The notes beneath the pieces are model-generated. The model was not told the DNA's origin, did no database searches, and saw only the letters and a program-made list of their open reading frames with translations. Source: Pseudomonas sp. Teo4 (lineage in GTDB: Bacteria; Pseudomonadota; Gammaproteobacteria; Pseudomonadales; Pseudomonadaceae). From it: 64,000 bases of DNA. Location of the stretch: NCBI RefSeq assembly GCF_034387475.1, contig NZ_JAXCIL010000001.1:2604001-2668000 (forward strand), in the 5' to 3' direction. Shown piece after piece: positions 43,232 to 51,669 of the stretch; position 1 is the stretch's first letter, and each line of letters starts with the position of its first letter. Both the position numbers and the translations under genes were made by a program.

Positions 43232-44401
43232 TCAGACCATCGCTGGGTCAGGCTCCAGGCCCATCAGCTCACGGCCAAGGATTTGCGCGCAAACATCGTA
43301 GTCGGTGTAGGCATGGGCACCGGTCATGTGCGAGTCGCGGAACAAGCGCTGCATCTCGTTGCTCTCGAACCAGGCGCCGCCGCCTGCCGCTTCCATCAGA
43401 CGGTCCACGGCCTGGATGCACATCTTCACCGCATAGCCCTGGTTGGTACGCCAGAACGCCAGCGTCGCACGCGAGGGGTATTCGTGGCGTTCGCTGTACT
43501 CGGCGATCTCGTCCCAGCTTTTTTCCAGCAGCGCCCGTGCGGCGGCTACCTGGTGGGTGGACTCGGCCAGGCGCATGAGTGCTGGCGTGGCGGCACCGAC
43601 CGCGGCACCGGTGTAGGCGCGGACGCGGTTGCGGGTCTTCTCGCGGAACACCTCGAGCATGCGCTCGGCCACGCCGAGGCTGACAGTGGAGAAGCCACTG
43701 GCGAAGTACGGGCGGTACGGCGCGAAGAAGATCTTGCTGTCCGGGTAGAGACCGAAGCCCGCCGACTTGCCTTCCATCATGTCCTTGGCTTTCTGGATGC
43801 GATGCTCGGGCACGAAGGCGTCTCGCACGATCAGGGTCTTGCTGCCACTGCCACGCATACCGACGGCGTACCAGTCGTCACGGATTTCATAATCGCTGCG
43901 CGGCAGGATCGCGAAGCAGTAGTCCTGGGTGCCTTCGGCGTTGTTGCGGCGAAAGCCGAGAATCGCCCACTCGGCGTGATCGCAGCCGGAGCTCCAACCC
44001 ATCTCACCGCTGAAACTGACGCCCCCTTCGACCTCTTGGGTACGGCCGAACGGTGCAATGCTGCTGCTGGCCGTCGCATCCGGGTCATTGCCCCAGACAT
44101 CGGCCTGCAGTTTGGCCGAGAACATCGCCATCTGATGGCTGTGGGTGCACAGCAGGCTCATCGCCCAGGCAGTGCTGGCACACGACCCCGCCAGCAGCGC
44201 GATGCACTGGGCGAATTCAGGAAGGGAAATCTCCATACCGCCGAACTGTTTGGGCAGGAAAGCACGGTGCATGCCGATGCTTTTCAACAGGGCGATATTT
44301 TCAGCGGGGACGCTGCGGTCCTGCTCGGCGCGAACGGCGTTGGCAGCAATGGTCGGCAGGATGGACTTCAAATCTTCCAGCAGCGGATTTGGCTTTTTCA
44401 T
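43232..44401 (-). CDS. hpaB: 4-hydroxyphenylacetate 3-hydroxylase oxygenase component, C2 type
   Basis: 389 residues. The fold is that of acyl-CoA-dehydrogenase-like flavin monooxygenases: LLKSIGMHRAFLPKQFGGME, GVSFSGEMGWSSGCDHAEWA, DDWYAVGMRGSGSKTLIVRD and DYDVCAQILGRELMGLEP at the end. It differs from the E. coli HpaB type (about 520 residues) and matches the C2 oxygenase that works with a C1 reductase. It uses reduced FMN or FAD and oxygen to make homoprotocatechuate. It is transcribed towards hpaC with a 75-bp gap, and away from the operon of the ring-cleavage enzymes. Confidence 0.9.
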   Translation of the reverse strand: MKKPNPLLEDLKSILPTIAANAVRAEQDRSVPAENIALLKSIGMHRAFLPKQFGGMEISLPEFAQCIALLAGSCASTAWAMSLLCTHSHQMAMFSAKLQADVWGNDPDATASSSIAPFGRTQEVEGGVSFSGEMGWSSGCDHAEWAILGFRRNNAEGTQDYCFAILPRSDYEIRDDWYAVGMRGSGSKTLIVRDAFVPEHRIQKAKDMMEGKSAGFGLYPDSKIFFAPYRPYFASGFSTVSLGVAERMLEVFREKTRNRVRAYTGAAVGAATPALMRLAESTHQVAAARALLEKSWDEIAEYSERHEYPSRATLAFWRTNQGYAVKMCIQAVDRLMEAAGGGAWFESNEMQRLFRDSHMTGAHAYTDYDVCAQILGRELMGLEPDPAMV

Positions 44402-44547
44402 GGACGGTCTCTTTATTTTTGGATATCCAGCGTCCGGCTGCCCCACTTGTCTCACGCCTGCGCATGACCCGTGATGGCGGCCGGAAAGTCTTGATGACCG
44501 GTCCAGTATGTGATGCGTGCCTGCTCGGCGAAATGCACGTTACAGGG

Positions 44548-44566
44548 GGAAAATTGTACTTTCCAT
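44548..44566 (-). promoter_or_regulatory. candidate regulator site upstream of the hydroxylase genes
   Basis: On the minus strand the sequence ATGGAAAGTACAATTTTCC lies about 150 bp upstream of the oxygenase start; GGAAA...TTTCC is an inverted repeat. A near copy (ATGGAAAGTGCAATCT) occurs on the plus strand at 33267. Inference: an HpaA or related binding site; the evidence is only the recurrence and location. Confidence 0.35.
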
Positions 44567-44608
44567 GAGCTGTCGTTCGTGCGCTGAGCAGGCATTGCAG
44601 CCCCCGCG

Positions 44609-45031
44609 CTAGGGCTTGATCTTCTTCATTTCGTTGAGCAGTTGCATCAGTTGCTCGAGCTTGTCCTCGCCGAACTGGCTGAGGATCTTGTCGTAGTTGC
44701 GGCCCATTTCTTCACTCATCGCCTGGAACGCCTGCTGGCCCTTGTCCGTGAGGTCAATGAACACACGGCGCTGGTCCTCCGGCGATTTGCGCCTGGCAAC
44801 CAGCCCATCGCGCTCCAGTCGCTTGAGCACACCACTCATGCTTGGCTTGAGAATGCAGGCCAGTTCCGCCAGTTGATGGCTTTCCAGTTCGCCCTGTTGG
44901 CGCAGGATGCGGATCACCCGCCATTGCTGCTCGGTCAGGTCATGGGCGTTCAATGCTGGCCGGAAGAACGCCATGGTGGCTTCGCGAGCCTGCAACAGGG
45001 TGAGCGTCAGAGAAGGTCTTGGTGTGGACAT
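44609..45031 (-). CDS. hpaR: MarR-family regulator HpaR/HpcR, copy 2
   Basis: 140 residues from the ATG at 45031. The winged helix is LTEQQWRVIRILRQQGELES / CILKPSMSGVLKRLERDGLV / EDQRRVFIDLTDKG. It shares about 99 of 140 residues (my count by eye) with copy 1 at 32711. The identity is strongest in the DNA-binding helices and weaker in the C-terminal dimerisation helices, so both may bind the same operator but respond differently. An ATTAAT-type repeat sits 57 bp upstream of its start. Confidence 0.88.
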   Translation of the reverse strand: MSTPRPSLTLTLLQAREATMAFFRPALNAHDLTEQQWRVIRILRQQGELESHQLAELACILKPSMSGVLKRLERDGLVARRKSPEDQRRVFIDLTDKGQQAFQAMSEEMGRNYDKILSQFGEDKLEQLMQLLNEMKKIKP

Positions 45032-45347
45032 GCGTATCGGGAAGATCCAGGTCAAAAAACGATAGGGCAAGTATGCCAGCGCACAGTCATTAATACATTA
45101 ATCAAATTTTGGGGTGTTGGCAGCCTGGTTAAACTCAAAGGCAGGCAAGGGCAAGACATCTACCGACCGTAAGGTGCTCAATAGCCATTTGTGCCAGCGG
45201 CGCTAAGAAACGGCCCCTCACACCTTCAATCCCTGCAGACTGCGTCATGATCACCCGCGAAACCCTGCCGGCAAGACCGCGCATCAGCTGTCCGGTTTCT
45301 TCAACGGCCGCCGTTGAACCTTTCCTCTACTCCACTGGAGCACTGCC
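45032..45347. promoter_or_regulatory. 316-bp region between hpaR copy 2 and the cupin gene
   Basis: An AT-rich near-palindrome ATTAATACATTAAT lies at 45089-45102, resembling the AT-rich GTTAAC/ATTAAC array in front of hpaG1 and likely serving autoregulation by HpaR. The remainder (about 45110-45340) holds the cupin promoter but shows no gene. A Shine-Dalgarno-like GGAG lies about 15 bases before the cupin ATG. Confidence 0.4.
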
Positions 45348-45713
45348 ATGACCCTCACCGCCGCCAAACAAGGCGTACAGCTGTCCGACCTCGACGCCTG
45401 GGGCTCCGTAGCCGACCTGGGCTCGGAAATTCTCGAAGGCGAAGTGAACGCGTTCGGCAGGATGACCCACGGCGCCCCGACCGACCCGGTCAACAGCGCC
45501 TACTTCGGCACCACACGCGGCAAATTCCGCATGGTCTACCCGTTCGACGAGCAGGCCGTGATCGTCACTGGCGAAATCCAGCTGACCGATGAGTCCACCG
45601 GCCTGGTCACCCGTTACAAAGCCGGCGATGCCTGGTTCGTCACCAAAGGCACGCCGGTGCTGTGGGAAGTGTTGAGCGAGTCGTTCGTAAAGCACTACCT
45701 GGCCGTCGCCTGA
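45348..45713 (+). CDS. small cupin-domain protein (DUF861/EutQ-like)
   Basis: 121 residues, one cupin barrel. The second cupin motif is visible as RYKAGDAWFVTKGTPVLWEV, and the first is degenerate (FDEQAVIVTGEIQLTDESTG) with few metal-binding histidines. DUF861 cupins often occur beside amine or purine catabolic genes and FAD amine oxidases. Here it precedes the FeaR-like regulator tail to tail and ends in a strong hairpin. Function unknown. Confidence 0.8.
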   Translation: MTLTAAKQGVQLSDLDAWGSVADLGSEILEGEVNAFGRMTHGAPTDPVNSAYFGTTRGKFRMVYPFDEQAVIVTGEIQLTDESTGLVTRYKAGDAWFVTKGTPVLWEVLSESFVKHYLAVA

Positions 45714-45729
45714 GGCGAGCCGGCCACCA

Positions 45730-45763
45730 AAACGCCGCCTGCGCCCAAGCGCCGGCGGCGTTT
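45730..45763. terminator. bidirectional terminator between the cupin and feaR-like genes
   Basis: A 10-bp perfect stem AAACGCCGCC / GGCGGCGTTT with a 14-nt loop. The stem starts with AAA on the left and ends in TTT on the right, and a GGTTTTT run lies at 45775-45782; this suits termination of the cupin gene on plus and, with the A-rich left side, of the regulator gene on minus. Confidence 0.75.
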
Positions 45764-45783
45764 CCGTTGGTGCAGGTTTTTCC

Positions 45784-46725
45784 TCAGGCCATGGCCTGGG
45801 CGCGAAAGTCCTTGGGCGACTGCTCGTACTGCTTCTTGAACGAGCGGCTGAAATGCGCCGAATCGGTGAACCCCCACTTGTAGGCGATCGAGGTAATGGA
45901 TTCGCGCTTGAAGAACGGGTTGGCCAGGTCGTCGGCGCTGCGCTTGAGGCGCGCCCGCTGGATGTAGCGGCAGACGCTGTCGCCCTCCTCTTCGAACAGC
46001 CGATACAGGTGCCGCACCGAAATGTTCAGCCGCCCCGCCAGGTTGGCCGGCGTGAGGCCAGGCTGAGACAACGACTCATCGATCACCTGTTGCACGTAAC
46101 CGCGCAGGTTCGCACCACTCAGGCCACCGAAATTGCAGGGTGTTTCGCCACTGCGCTCGAAGCCCGGTTCGAGCAGCGCGACGAATGCGCTCTGCAAGGC
46201 ATCGCCCTGGGCGCCATCGGCATTGCTGTTGTTCTCCTTGCACAGTTGGTCCATCAGCACATGGAGCATGCGTCCGCAGGCGTTGGTCGAGGAGATTTTG
46301 CCGAACATCACGCCATTGCCCTGCACATGCTTACGCACCTGCTCGCGCGAGAGCGCCAGCGAGACGTGCTCGATCAAGCCATTGGGGGTGATTTCACAAC
46401 GCCCGACCGAGTCCATCAACAACAGTTCGCCCGGCGCCAGGCTTACGCTCACCCCAGCCTGCGCAATGCTCGCGGACCCCATGCGCTGGCTGACCAGAAA
46501 GCAATACTGGTCATCATCGAGCATGGGGTTTTCACCCAGGCGGCGGATGGTTCCGGCGTTGGTGCGCAGGTTGGCCAATGGCAGCCCCGCACGGGAGAAG
46601 CTGGATATCTCACCGATGAACAAGGAGTGATTGGACGCAAGCTCGGTCTCGAAACGGCCGCAGGCTTGCTGTATGGCCGTGGTCCAGCGTTCCAGCCCCT
46701 GATGGTTGGGATGTTGAGTATGCAT
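45784..46725 (-). CDS. AraC/XylS-family regulator, FeaR-like
   Basis: 313 residues. The N-terminal part (about 20-190) is an AraC-binding-like domain of the FeaR type (SVSLAPGELLLMDSVGRCEI). The C-terminal helices are LTPANLAGRLNISVRHLYRL and KRESITSIAYKWGFTDSAHF followed by SRSFKKQYEQSP. FeaR activates amine oxidase and aldehyde dehydrogenase genes for tyramine and phenylethylamine. The surrounding permease and amine-oxidase genes fit that role. A 32-nt palindrome lies 30 bp upstream of its start. Confidence 0.85.
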   Translation of the reverse strand: MHTQHPNHQGLERWTTAIQQACGRFETELASNHSLFIGEISSFSRAGLPLANLRTNAGTIRRLGENPMLDDDQYCFLVSQRMGSASIAQAGVSVSLAPGELLLMDSVGRCEITPNGLIEHVSLALSREQVRKHVQGNGVMFGKISSTNACGRMLHVLMDQLCKENNSNADGAQGDALQSAFVALLEPGFERSGETPCNFGGLSGANLRGYVQQVIDESLSQPGLTPANLAGRLNISVRHLYRLFEEEGDSVCRYIQRARLKRSADDLANPFFKRESITSIAYKWGFTDSAHFSRSFKKQYEQSPKDFRAQAMA

Positions 46726-46755
46726 GGATGCCCTCGACGCAGGATTTGTTGTTAT

Positions 46756-46787
46756 GCGCTCATTGATAACATGTTAACAATGAGCGC
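46756..46787. promoter_or_regulatory. 32-nt near-perfect palindrome upstream of the feaR-like gene
   Basis: The outer arms GCGCTCATTG and CAATGAGCGC are perfect complements. The inner 12 nt are ATAACATGTTAA, one mismatch pair away from symmetry. It is placed between the regulator (start 46725) and the end of the DUF3156 gene (46840). The symmetric TTAACATGTTAA-like core looks like a dimeric repressor or activator site. Confidence 0.65.
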
Positions 46788-46839
46788 ACAACTGTCATGA
46801 TTCGCCGATAACACCAGCAAGGCATATGCCAACCAGGGG

Positions 46840-47424
46840 TCAGAGTTGCGCGAGCAATTCGCTGAACAGGGCCAGGCTGGCCAACAGGTGATCACGCTGC
46901 TCTGGACTGATCTTGATGTAACGCCGAAACGCCGGCATGCGGTTGACCACCTCACTACCGCCCATGTGCTCAAGCGTCAGGTACCAGCGGCTGTCGCGCC
47001 ATTCCAGGGTCAGGCGCTTGAAGTCCAGGGGCATCAGTGCGGCGAGCAAAGGCGCGTCGTTCAAAAGCTGCTCCCGTATCTGGGCAAAGCGCGCCTTGTC
47101 GCCACTGCGATGCACACACGCCAGACCGGTTCGGCGAATTGCACCCGTGTGGCGCATTTCGAGCTTCAGCTCGCCCTGTTGCCGGGCAGCGATGCACAGC
47201 TGGAACTCGCACGTCACCACATGCATCAGCAGGTGTGCCTCGACCCGCTCGCGAACCTCGGCACTCCAGCCTGGCGCCGGGCCGCCGATCACCCCGGCGG
47301 CGGGTTCGAGCAGGCGTATGCCGGCCTGCCCAAGGTTGCGCGACAGATGATCGAGGGTGACCCCAGGCCGGTAGCCGGCCGGGGCACGTGGCGCCAGCAG
47401 GCGCTCACGCAAACTTCTGATCAT
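46840..47424 (-). CDS. DUF3156-family protein
   Basis: 194 residues, overlapping the end of the APC permease gene by 20 bp. I assign DUF3156 from the recalled pairing of such proteins with an APC permease in pseudomonads and from the overall pattern (GYRPGVTLDHLSRNLGQAGI, GELKLEMRHTGAIRRTGLAC, EWRDSRWYLTLEHMGGSEVV). No membrane segments; predicted cytoplasmic. Function unknown; translational coupling with the permease suggests they act together. Confidence 0.7.
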   Translation of the reverse strand: MIRSLRERLLAPRAPAGYRPGVTLDHLSRNLGQAGIRLLEPAAGVIGGPAPGWSAEVRERVEAHLLMHVVTCEFQLCIAARQQGELKLEMRHTGAIRRTGLACVHRSGDKARFAQIREQLLNDAPLLAALMPLDFKRLTLEWRDSRWYLTLEHMGGSEVVNRMPAFRRYIKISPEQRDHLLASLALFSELLAQL

Positions 47425-48901
47425 GGTGCAGGTGCTCCACGGTGTGGCCAGGTTCGGCAGCGAATTCCTTCTCCAGCACGTCCTCGACCCGCGCCGGCCT
47501 GAACGGGTTGACCTTCTGCACCACTAAAGTCCAGAACAGCGCATAGGCGGCCGTTGCGCCCAGCATGATGGCGAACGGCACGTAGATGTCGGACGGGTTC
47601 ATTCCCGGCGGGGTGATGAACGACATGCCGATGACGATCCCGATGCTGGAGACGATCTGCGGCAAGGGGAACAGCGGCGAACGGTAGGCACGCGGCAGGT
47701 CGGGACGACGGATACGCAGGATCACCACCGACAGCGTCACCAGCAGGTACGCGGTGCTCCAGGCGCACACGGCCGCCAGCACCAGGTGCAGGATGTTGTC
47801 CGGGTTGCCACCCAGGTACCAGGCATGCAGGCATGGGATCAGGGCAACCACCAGGATGCACAGCAAAGGTGTCTTGAAGCGTGGGTGCAGATAGGTGAAG
47901 ACTTTCGGTAGCGCGCCGTCGACCGCCATGCCGTAGAGAATGCGCGGCACCCCGGCCATCAGGGTGTTGATGGTGGCGGCGCCAGCGAACAGAAAACCGA
48001 TACCCAGCCAGACCGGGCCGATATCGCCCATCACCTGCTCGGCGAAGCGCGGAATGGCCATGGGGGTGTCGAGCAGGTGCACGCCCGTAGCGGCATCGAG
48101 CACCACGTTCTCGACCTGGCGCTTCATCGCCGCGCCGTAGATGAACATGCAGCTGGCCACGCCGAACAGGCCCAGTGCCATCGCCTTCGGCAATACCCAT
48201 GACGCGCGGCGCAGCTCTGGGGCCAACGGCGTGACGAACTCGCAGCCGACGAACATGAACATGGCCATGCCGATCAGCGACAGGATGGTCATCAGGTCGG
48301 TGCCCACCAAAGACGTGCCGAAGGGGCCGTCCAGCTCCACTGCCGGTGCGGCGATCAAGCCCAGCACGCCAAACACCATCAACGTGGTCCACATGCCGAA
48401 GGTGAGGATCACTTCCGCGCGGCTGAAGGCACTGACACCGAACGCATTGAGCACGGCGAACGACAGCACGAAGCACACGCCAAGCAGCCATGCCCCGCCA
48501 GCGGACTCGGCCAGGGTATTGAGGTGCTCGAAGTTCACCAGCGCCATGACCCCGGAGAGGATGGTCTCGGCGGTGCCGGCGAACACATGCACGATCAGGT
48601 AGGCCGACAGCGTGCCGGTGATGGCGAAGAAGCGGCCCATGCCACAGTTGATGTAGTCGTACACCGAACCCGTGGTCGGCAAGATCGAAGCGGCTTCGGC
48701 GAAAGTCGTCGACTGCGCGAGCATCATCAGTGCGGCGATGACCATGGCGACGGCGAACGCGCTGCCGCCGATGCCAAAGCCCATGGTCGCGGTGAGGATC
48801 ACCGGGCTTGCCATGATCAGGCCGACGGTGCTGGCCAGCGCGGTGGGGAAACCGACAGTGCCCCGGTTGAGATGCTCGGTGAGCTTGTTGTTGAGTGACA
48901 T
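47405..48901 (-). CDS. APC-superfamily amino acid/amine permease
   Basis: 498 residues from the ATG at 48901 with about 12 membrane segments. APC features: TVGLIMASPVILTATMGFGI in TM1, and a second conserved stretch MAMFMFVGCEFVTPLAPELR with the TM6-like unwound region. The C-terminal tail (HTVEHLHHDQKFA) is His-rich. Likely a proton-coupled importer of tyramine or a related amine in view of the FeaR-like regulator and the oxidase genes. Translated together with DUF3156. Confidence 0.85.
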   Translation of the reverse strand: MSLNNKLTEHLNRGTVGFPTALASTVGLIMASPVILTATMGFGIGGSAFAVAMVIAALMMLAQSTTFAEAASILPTTGSVYDYINCGMGRFFAITGTLSAYLIVHVFAGTAETILSGVMALVNFEHLNTLAESAGGAWLLGVCFVLSFAVLNAFGVSAFSRAEVILTFGMWTTLMVFGVLGLIAAPAVELDGPFGTSLVGTDLMTILSLIGMAMFMFVGCEFVTPLAPELRRASWVLPKAMALGLFGVASCMFIYGAAMKRQVENVVLDAATGVHLLDTPMAIPRFAEQVMGDIGPVWLGIGFLFAGAATINTLMAGVPRILYGMAVDGALPKVFTYLHPRFKTPLLCILVVALIPCLHAWYLGGNPDNILHLVLAAVCAWSTAYLLVTLSVVILRIRRPDLPRAYRSPLFPLPQIVSSIGIVIGMSFITPPGMNPSDIYVPFAIMLGATAAYALFWTLVVQKVNPFRPARVEDVLEKEFAAEPGHTVEHLHHDQKFA

Positions 48902-49074
48902 TGTTATGCCCCGGCTTTTTTTGGCGTTGAGCGCGGCAGGCGAACCTGCACGCACGGCTGTTGTGTGCCTCCCTGCCCGATTACTGTGCGCTGCAGGTGG
49001 CATGCCGTCTTGCCCATGGCTGCCGCCGCCCTTGTAGCTGCCTGCCATCGTCACGATGGCAGTTACCGCCGTTG

Positions 49075-50052
49075 CTACGCCAGCCCATCCAGCATTGCCT
49101 GGATCTGCTGCGTTGCCTGCCGGGTGCTTTCGGCGAGTTTCTTCACCTCGTCGGCAACCACGGAAAACCCACGCCCCACCTCGCCCGCCCTCGCCGCCTC
49201 GATGGCCGCATTCAAGGCCAGCAGATTGGTCTGCTCGGCGATGGCCCGTATCACATTGACCATCCGTGCAATCTGTTCGTAGCTGGCCTGGTTCTGCTGA
49301 CGCATTTGCGCATGGCTCTCTTGCACGCCGCGCTCGTCGCTGATGTCGCGCACTGCGCCAATCACCCGCACCAGCACCCCTTGCCCATCACGCACCGCCC
49401 GTCCACGCTCACGGCACCAGATGTAGCCCCGCTGCTTGTGGCGCATGCGGTACTCGAACACGTACTCCGCCTTGCCCGTGGGCGCGACAATCTCGGCATC
49501 GAAGATGCTCATGATGCCCGGCAGGTCATCCGGGTGCGTGATGTCGACCTGAGACTGCCAGCCGTCGGGCAATTCGCTTGGCGAGTACCCCATCAAGGCC
49601 CTGAACTGGTCGGAGAGCCGCATGCAACTGGCCGGATGAGCAACATCTCCCTGGGCAACGCTGATATCCCACGTACCCTCGGTGAGCGTGGTTTGCAACA
49701 GTGCCCAGACCTGCTGCTGACTGGACAGTGACTGCACGTGCTGCGCCATGGCAACCAGTCGCGAATCCAACTCGCGGTTGCGCTCGATCAGCTCCGTTTC
49801 ACGGGCCTGTGCGGCCCGCAAACTGCCCTGCACGGCGTCCAGCTCATTATCCCGAGCCGCGCCGAGCGCCTGCAGCCGCTGCGTCTCGCCGGCTTCGCGC
49901 TGCTGCGCCAACACCAGTTCTCCCATGGCCTGCAGCAACTCGGGGAAGCGTTCGAGCGACGGATATCGAAGCGCCTGGGGAACCTGGCCGTCCTGCACCA
50001 GGGCCAATGCCTGGGTAACCTCCTGGGCCCAGTGGGCCTTGCTGAAAAACAT
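49075..50052 (-). CDS. soluble PAS-domain chemoreceptor-like signalling protein
   Basis: 325 residues and no membrane segment. Residues 1-115 are helical (coiled coil near 60-110: RQLQ-type heptads, [20 protein letters not shown]). A PAS_3 domain with its PAC motif spans about 120-245 ([52 protein letters not shown]). The end (about 262-325) is an MCP tip: [36 protein letters not shown]. The protein stops shortly after the tip, so it has only half of the usual MCP hairpin and no second methylation helix. Could sense an aromatic-amine ligand or the redox state. Confidence 0.85.
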   Translation of the reverse strand: MFFSKAHWAQEVTQALALVQDGQVPQALRYPSLERFPELLQAMGELVLAQQREAGETQRLQALGAARDNELDAVQGSLRAAQARETELIERNRELDSRLVAMAQHVQSLSSQQQVWALLQTTLTEGTWDISVAQGDVAHPASCMRLSDQFRALMGYSPSELPDGWQSQVDITHPDDLPGIMSIFDAEIVAPTGKAEYVFEYRMRHKQRGYIWCRERGRAVRDGQGVLVRVIGAVRDISDERGVQESHAQMRQQNQASYEQIARMVNVIRAIAEQTNLLALNAAIEAARAGEVGRGFSVVADEVKKLAESTRQATQQIQAMLDGLA

Positions 50053-50331
50053 GCGCCATCACCTGCTGTGCTGTTCGGCCCATGAGTTGACGCCAGCGGC
50101 GCAAGGTCGTCTTGCCTGGCCATGCCAGGCCGGTTGACGCTCGCTGCCAGATGCCCTGCCGCTGGCCAAGGCGTGCAAGCGCCTTGGCAGCCACGAACAA
50201 GACCCCGCCCCACCAGACACGCACTAATAGGCCGTCGCTGCCAACCGCGACGGCCTCTCCCGTTCACGAGAGCGCCCCCGTAAAACAAAGGCCGCCTTGC
50301 AAGGCGCCGAGAACGAACCGAGGGAAGTGCA
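50053..50331. promoter_or_regulatory. 279-bp region before the porin gene, with a 5'-leader hairpin
   Basis: A perfect 9-bp stem GGCCGTCGC / GCGACGGCC with an 8-nt loop at 50230-50255, followed by TCTCCCGTT. It could be the end structure of antisense transcription or a leader structure of the porin mRNA. GAGGGAA eleven bases before the ATG at 50332 is the ribosome site. No gene is seen. Confidence 0.45.
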
Positions 50332-51642
50332 ATGGTCAAACCGCAAACGCTGTCCGCCCTGGCCCTGGCCACGCTGATGGCCAGCCAGGCCGCTGGGGCC
50401 TACGAGTTGTACGCCGACGACGACAGCCACCTGAATGCCGACATGCTCGCGGTCTGGGGAATGTTCAACAGCCGCAAGAACTACGACGGCACCACGGGCG
50501 GCTCGACCTGGCGCGAGGGTTTCATCAAATATGGCCTGAGCGGCGACCAGGGCCTGGCGGGCAACGGCAGCCTCTACGGCGCCCTGAACTGGGTAAGCTC
50601 CGCCACCTGGGGCGACGGTGATGCAGGCGGCTTCACCGATGGCTCCGAACGCACCACCAAGATCGAAGACGCCTACCTGGGCTGGCGCTCGGGCGACCTT
50701 TTCCCTGTACTGGGCAAGGATGGCGTGGACGTTTCCGCAGGCCGGCAGACCATTCGCCTGGGCAGCGGCTTCCTGATCAACGACGATGGCCCGAACCTGG
50801 GCAACGGCGTGGCCGACGGCGCCCTGGACCGCGGCGGCGCCTACTACCTGGCAGCCCGCCACGCCTTCGACCGCACCGCCATGCTGCGCCTGGGCGGCCA
50901 GGACGGCCTGCATGGCAGCCTGCTGTGGCTCAAATCCGACAACCGCGCCCAGGCCGAAACCGAGCTGGCAGCGGGCACCGTCGACTACACCCACGCCCTC
51001 GGTACCCTGGGGCTGACCTGGATCCACGGGATCGACGTCACCGACCAATGGGCCAGCGAGTTCCAGAAGGAACGTGAAGGCATGGACGTGTACAGCCTTC
51101 GCGGCGAAGGCAACGCCGGTATCGATAACGCCAGTTTCGCCTTCGAGTATGCCTGGCAGGACAAGCAAAGCGGGCCGGAAAAAGCCTGGTACGCGCAAGC
51201 CGGCTATACCTTCGCCGACCTGCCCTGGAAGCCCCAGGTCACCTACCGCTACACCCGCTACAGCGCAGGCTGGGACTCGCTCTTCAGTGGCCTCTCCAGT
51301 GGCTATGGCACCTGGTTCCAGGGCGAGGTCGCGGCGAACTACGCCGGCCCGTTCAACAGCAACACCGGCATCCATCATGTCGGCCTGAAAGCCAACCCAC
51401 TGGATAACGTCACCGTCGGCGCCCTGTACTTCGATTTCGATACGGTGCGCACCCGCGACAGCCTGAACCTGGATGCCCGGGAACTCGACCTCTATGTGGA
51501 ATGGGCCGTCAACGACCACCTGATCATCAGTCCGCTGGTGGGGCTGTATCAGCCACGCAAGGACGAGAGCAACGGGGGTAACCAAGTGGGGGGCAACGGC
51601 ATCAACGTCTATAGCCAGCTGACCGTGGCCGTACCGTTCTGA
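50332..51642 (+). CDS. OprD-family outer-membrane porin
   Basis: 436 residues. A signal peptide ends near AAGA (residue 22). The beta-barrel pattern is visible throughout, with family segments GDQGLAGNGSLYGALNWVSS, VDVSAGRQTIRLGSGFLIND and the closing GINVYSQLTVAVPF with the terminal aromatic residue needed for outer-membrane assembly. OprD porins admit specific amino acids, aromatic acids or small organics. Here the tyramine-type genes around it suggest an aromatic amine or acid as substrate. Confidence 0.9.
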   Translation: MVKPQTLSALALATLMASQAAGAYELYADDDSHLNADMLAVWGMFNSRKNYDGTTGGSTWREGFIKYGLSGDQGLAGNGSLYGALNWVSSATWGDGDAGGFTDGSERTTKIEDAYLGWRSGDLFPVLGKDGVDVSAGRQTIRLGSGFLINDDGPNLGNGVADGALDRGGAYYLAARHAFDRTAMLRLGGQDGLHGSLLWLKSDNRAQAETELAAGTVDYTHALGTLGLTWIHGIDVTDQWASEFQKEREGMDVYSLRGEGNAGIDNASFAFEYAWQDKQSGPEKAWYAQAGYTFADLPWKPQVTYRYTRYSAGWDSLFSGLSSGYGTWFQGEVAANYAGPFNSNTGIHHVGLKANPLDNVTVGALYFDFDTVRTRDSLNLDARELDLYVEWAVNDHLIISPLVGLYQPRKDESNGGNQVGGNGINVYSQLTVAVPF

Positions 51643-51648
51643 AAAAAA

Positions 51649-51669
51649 CCGCCGGCGCAAGGCCGGCGG
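51649..51669 (-). terminator. intrinsic terminator facing the minus strand, just after the porin gene
   Basis: An 8-bp perfect stem CCGCCGGC / GCCGGCGG with a 5-nt loop. On the plus strand it is preceded by GAAAAAAA and followed by TCAAAGG; on the minus strand it is followed by TTTTTTT. It is therefore a typical terminator for transcription coming from the right, although the next gene runs to the right. Confidence 0.65.
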
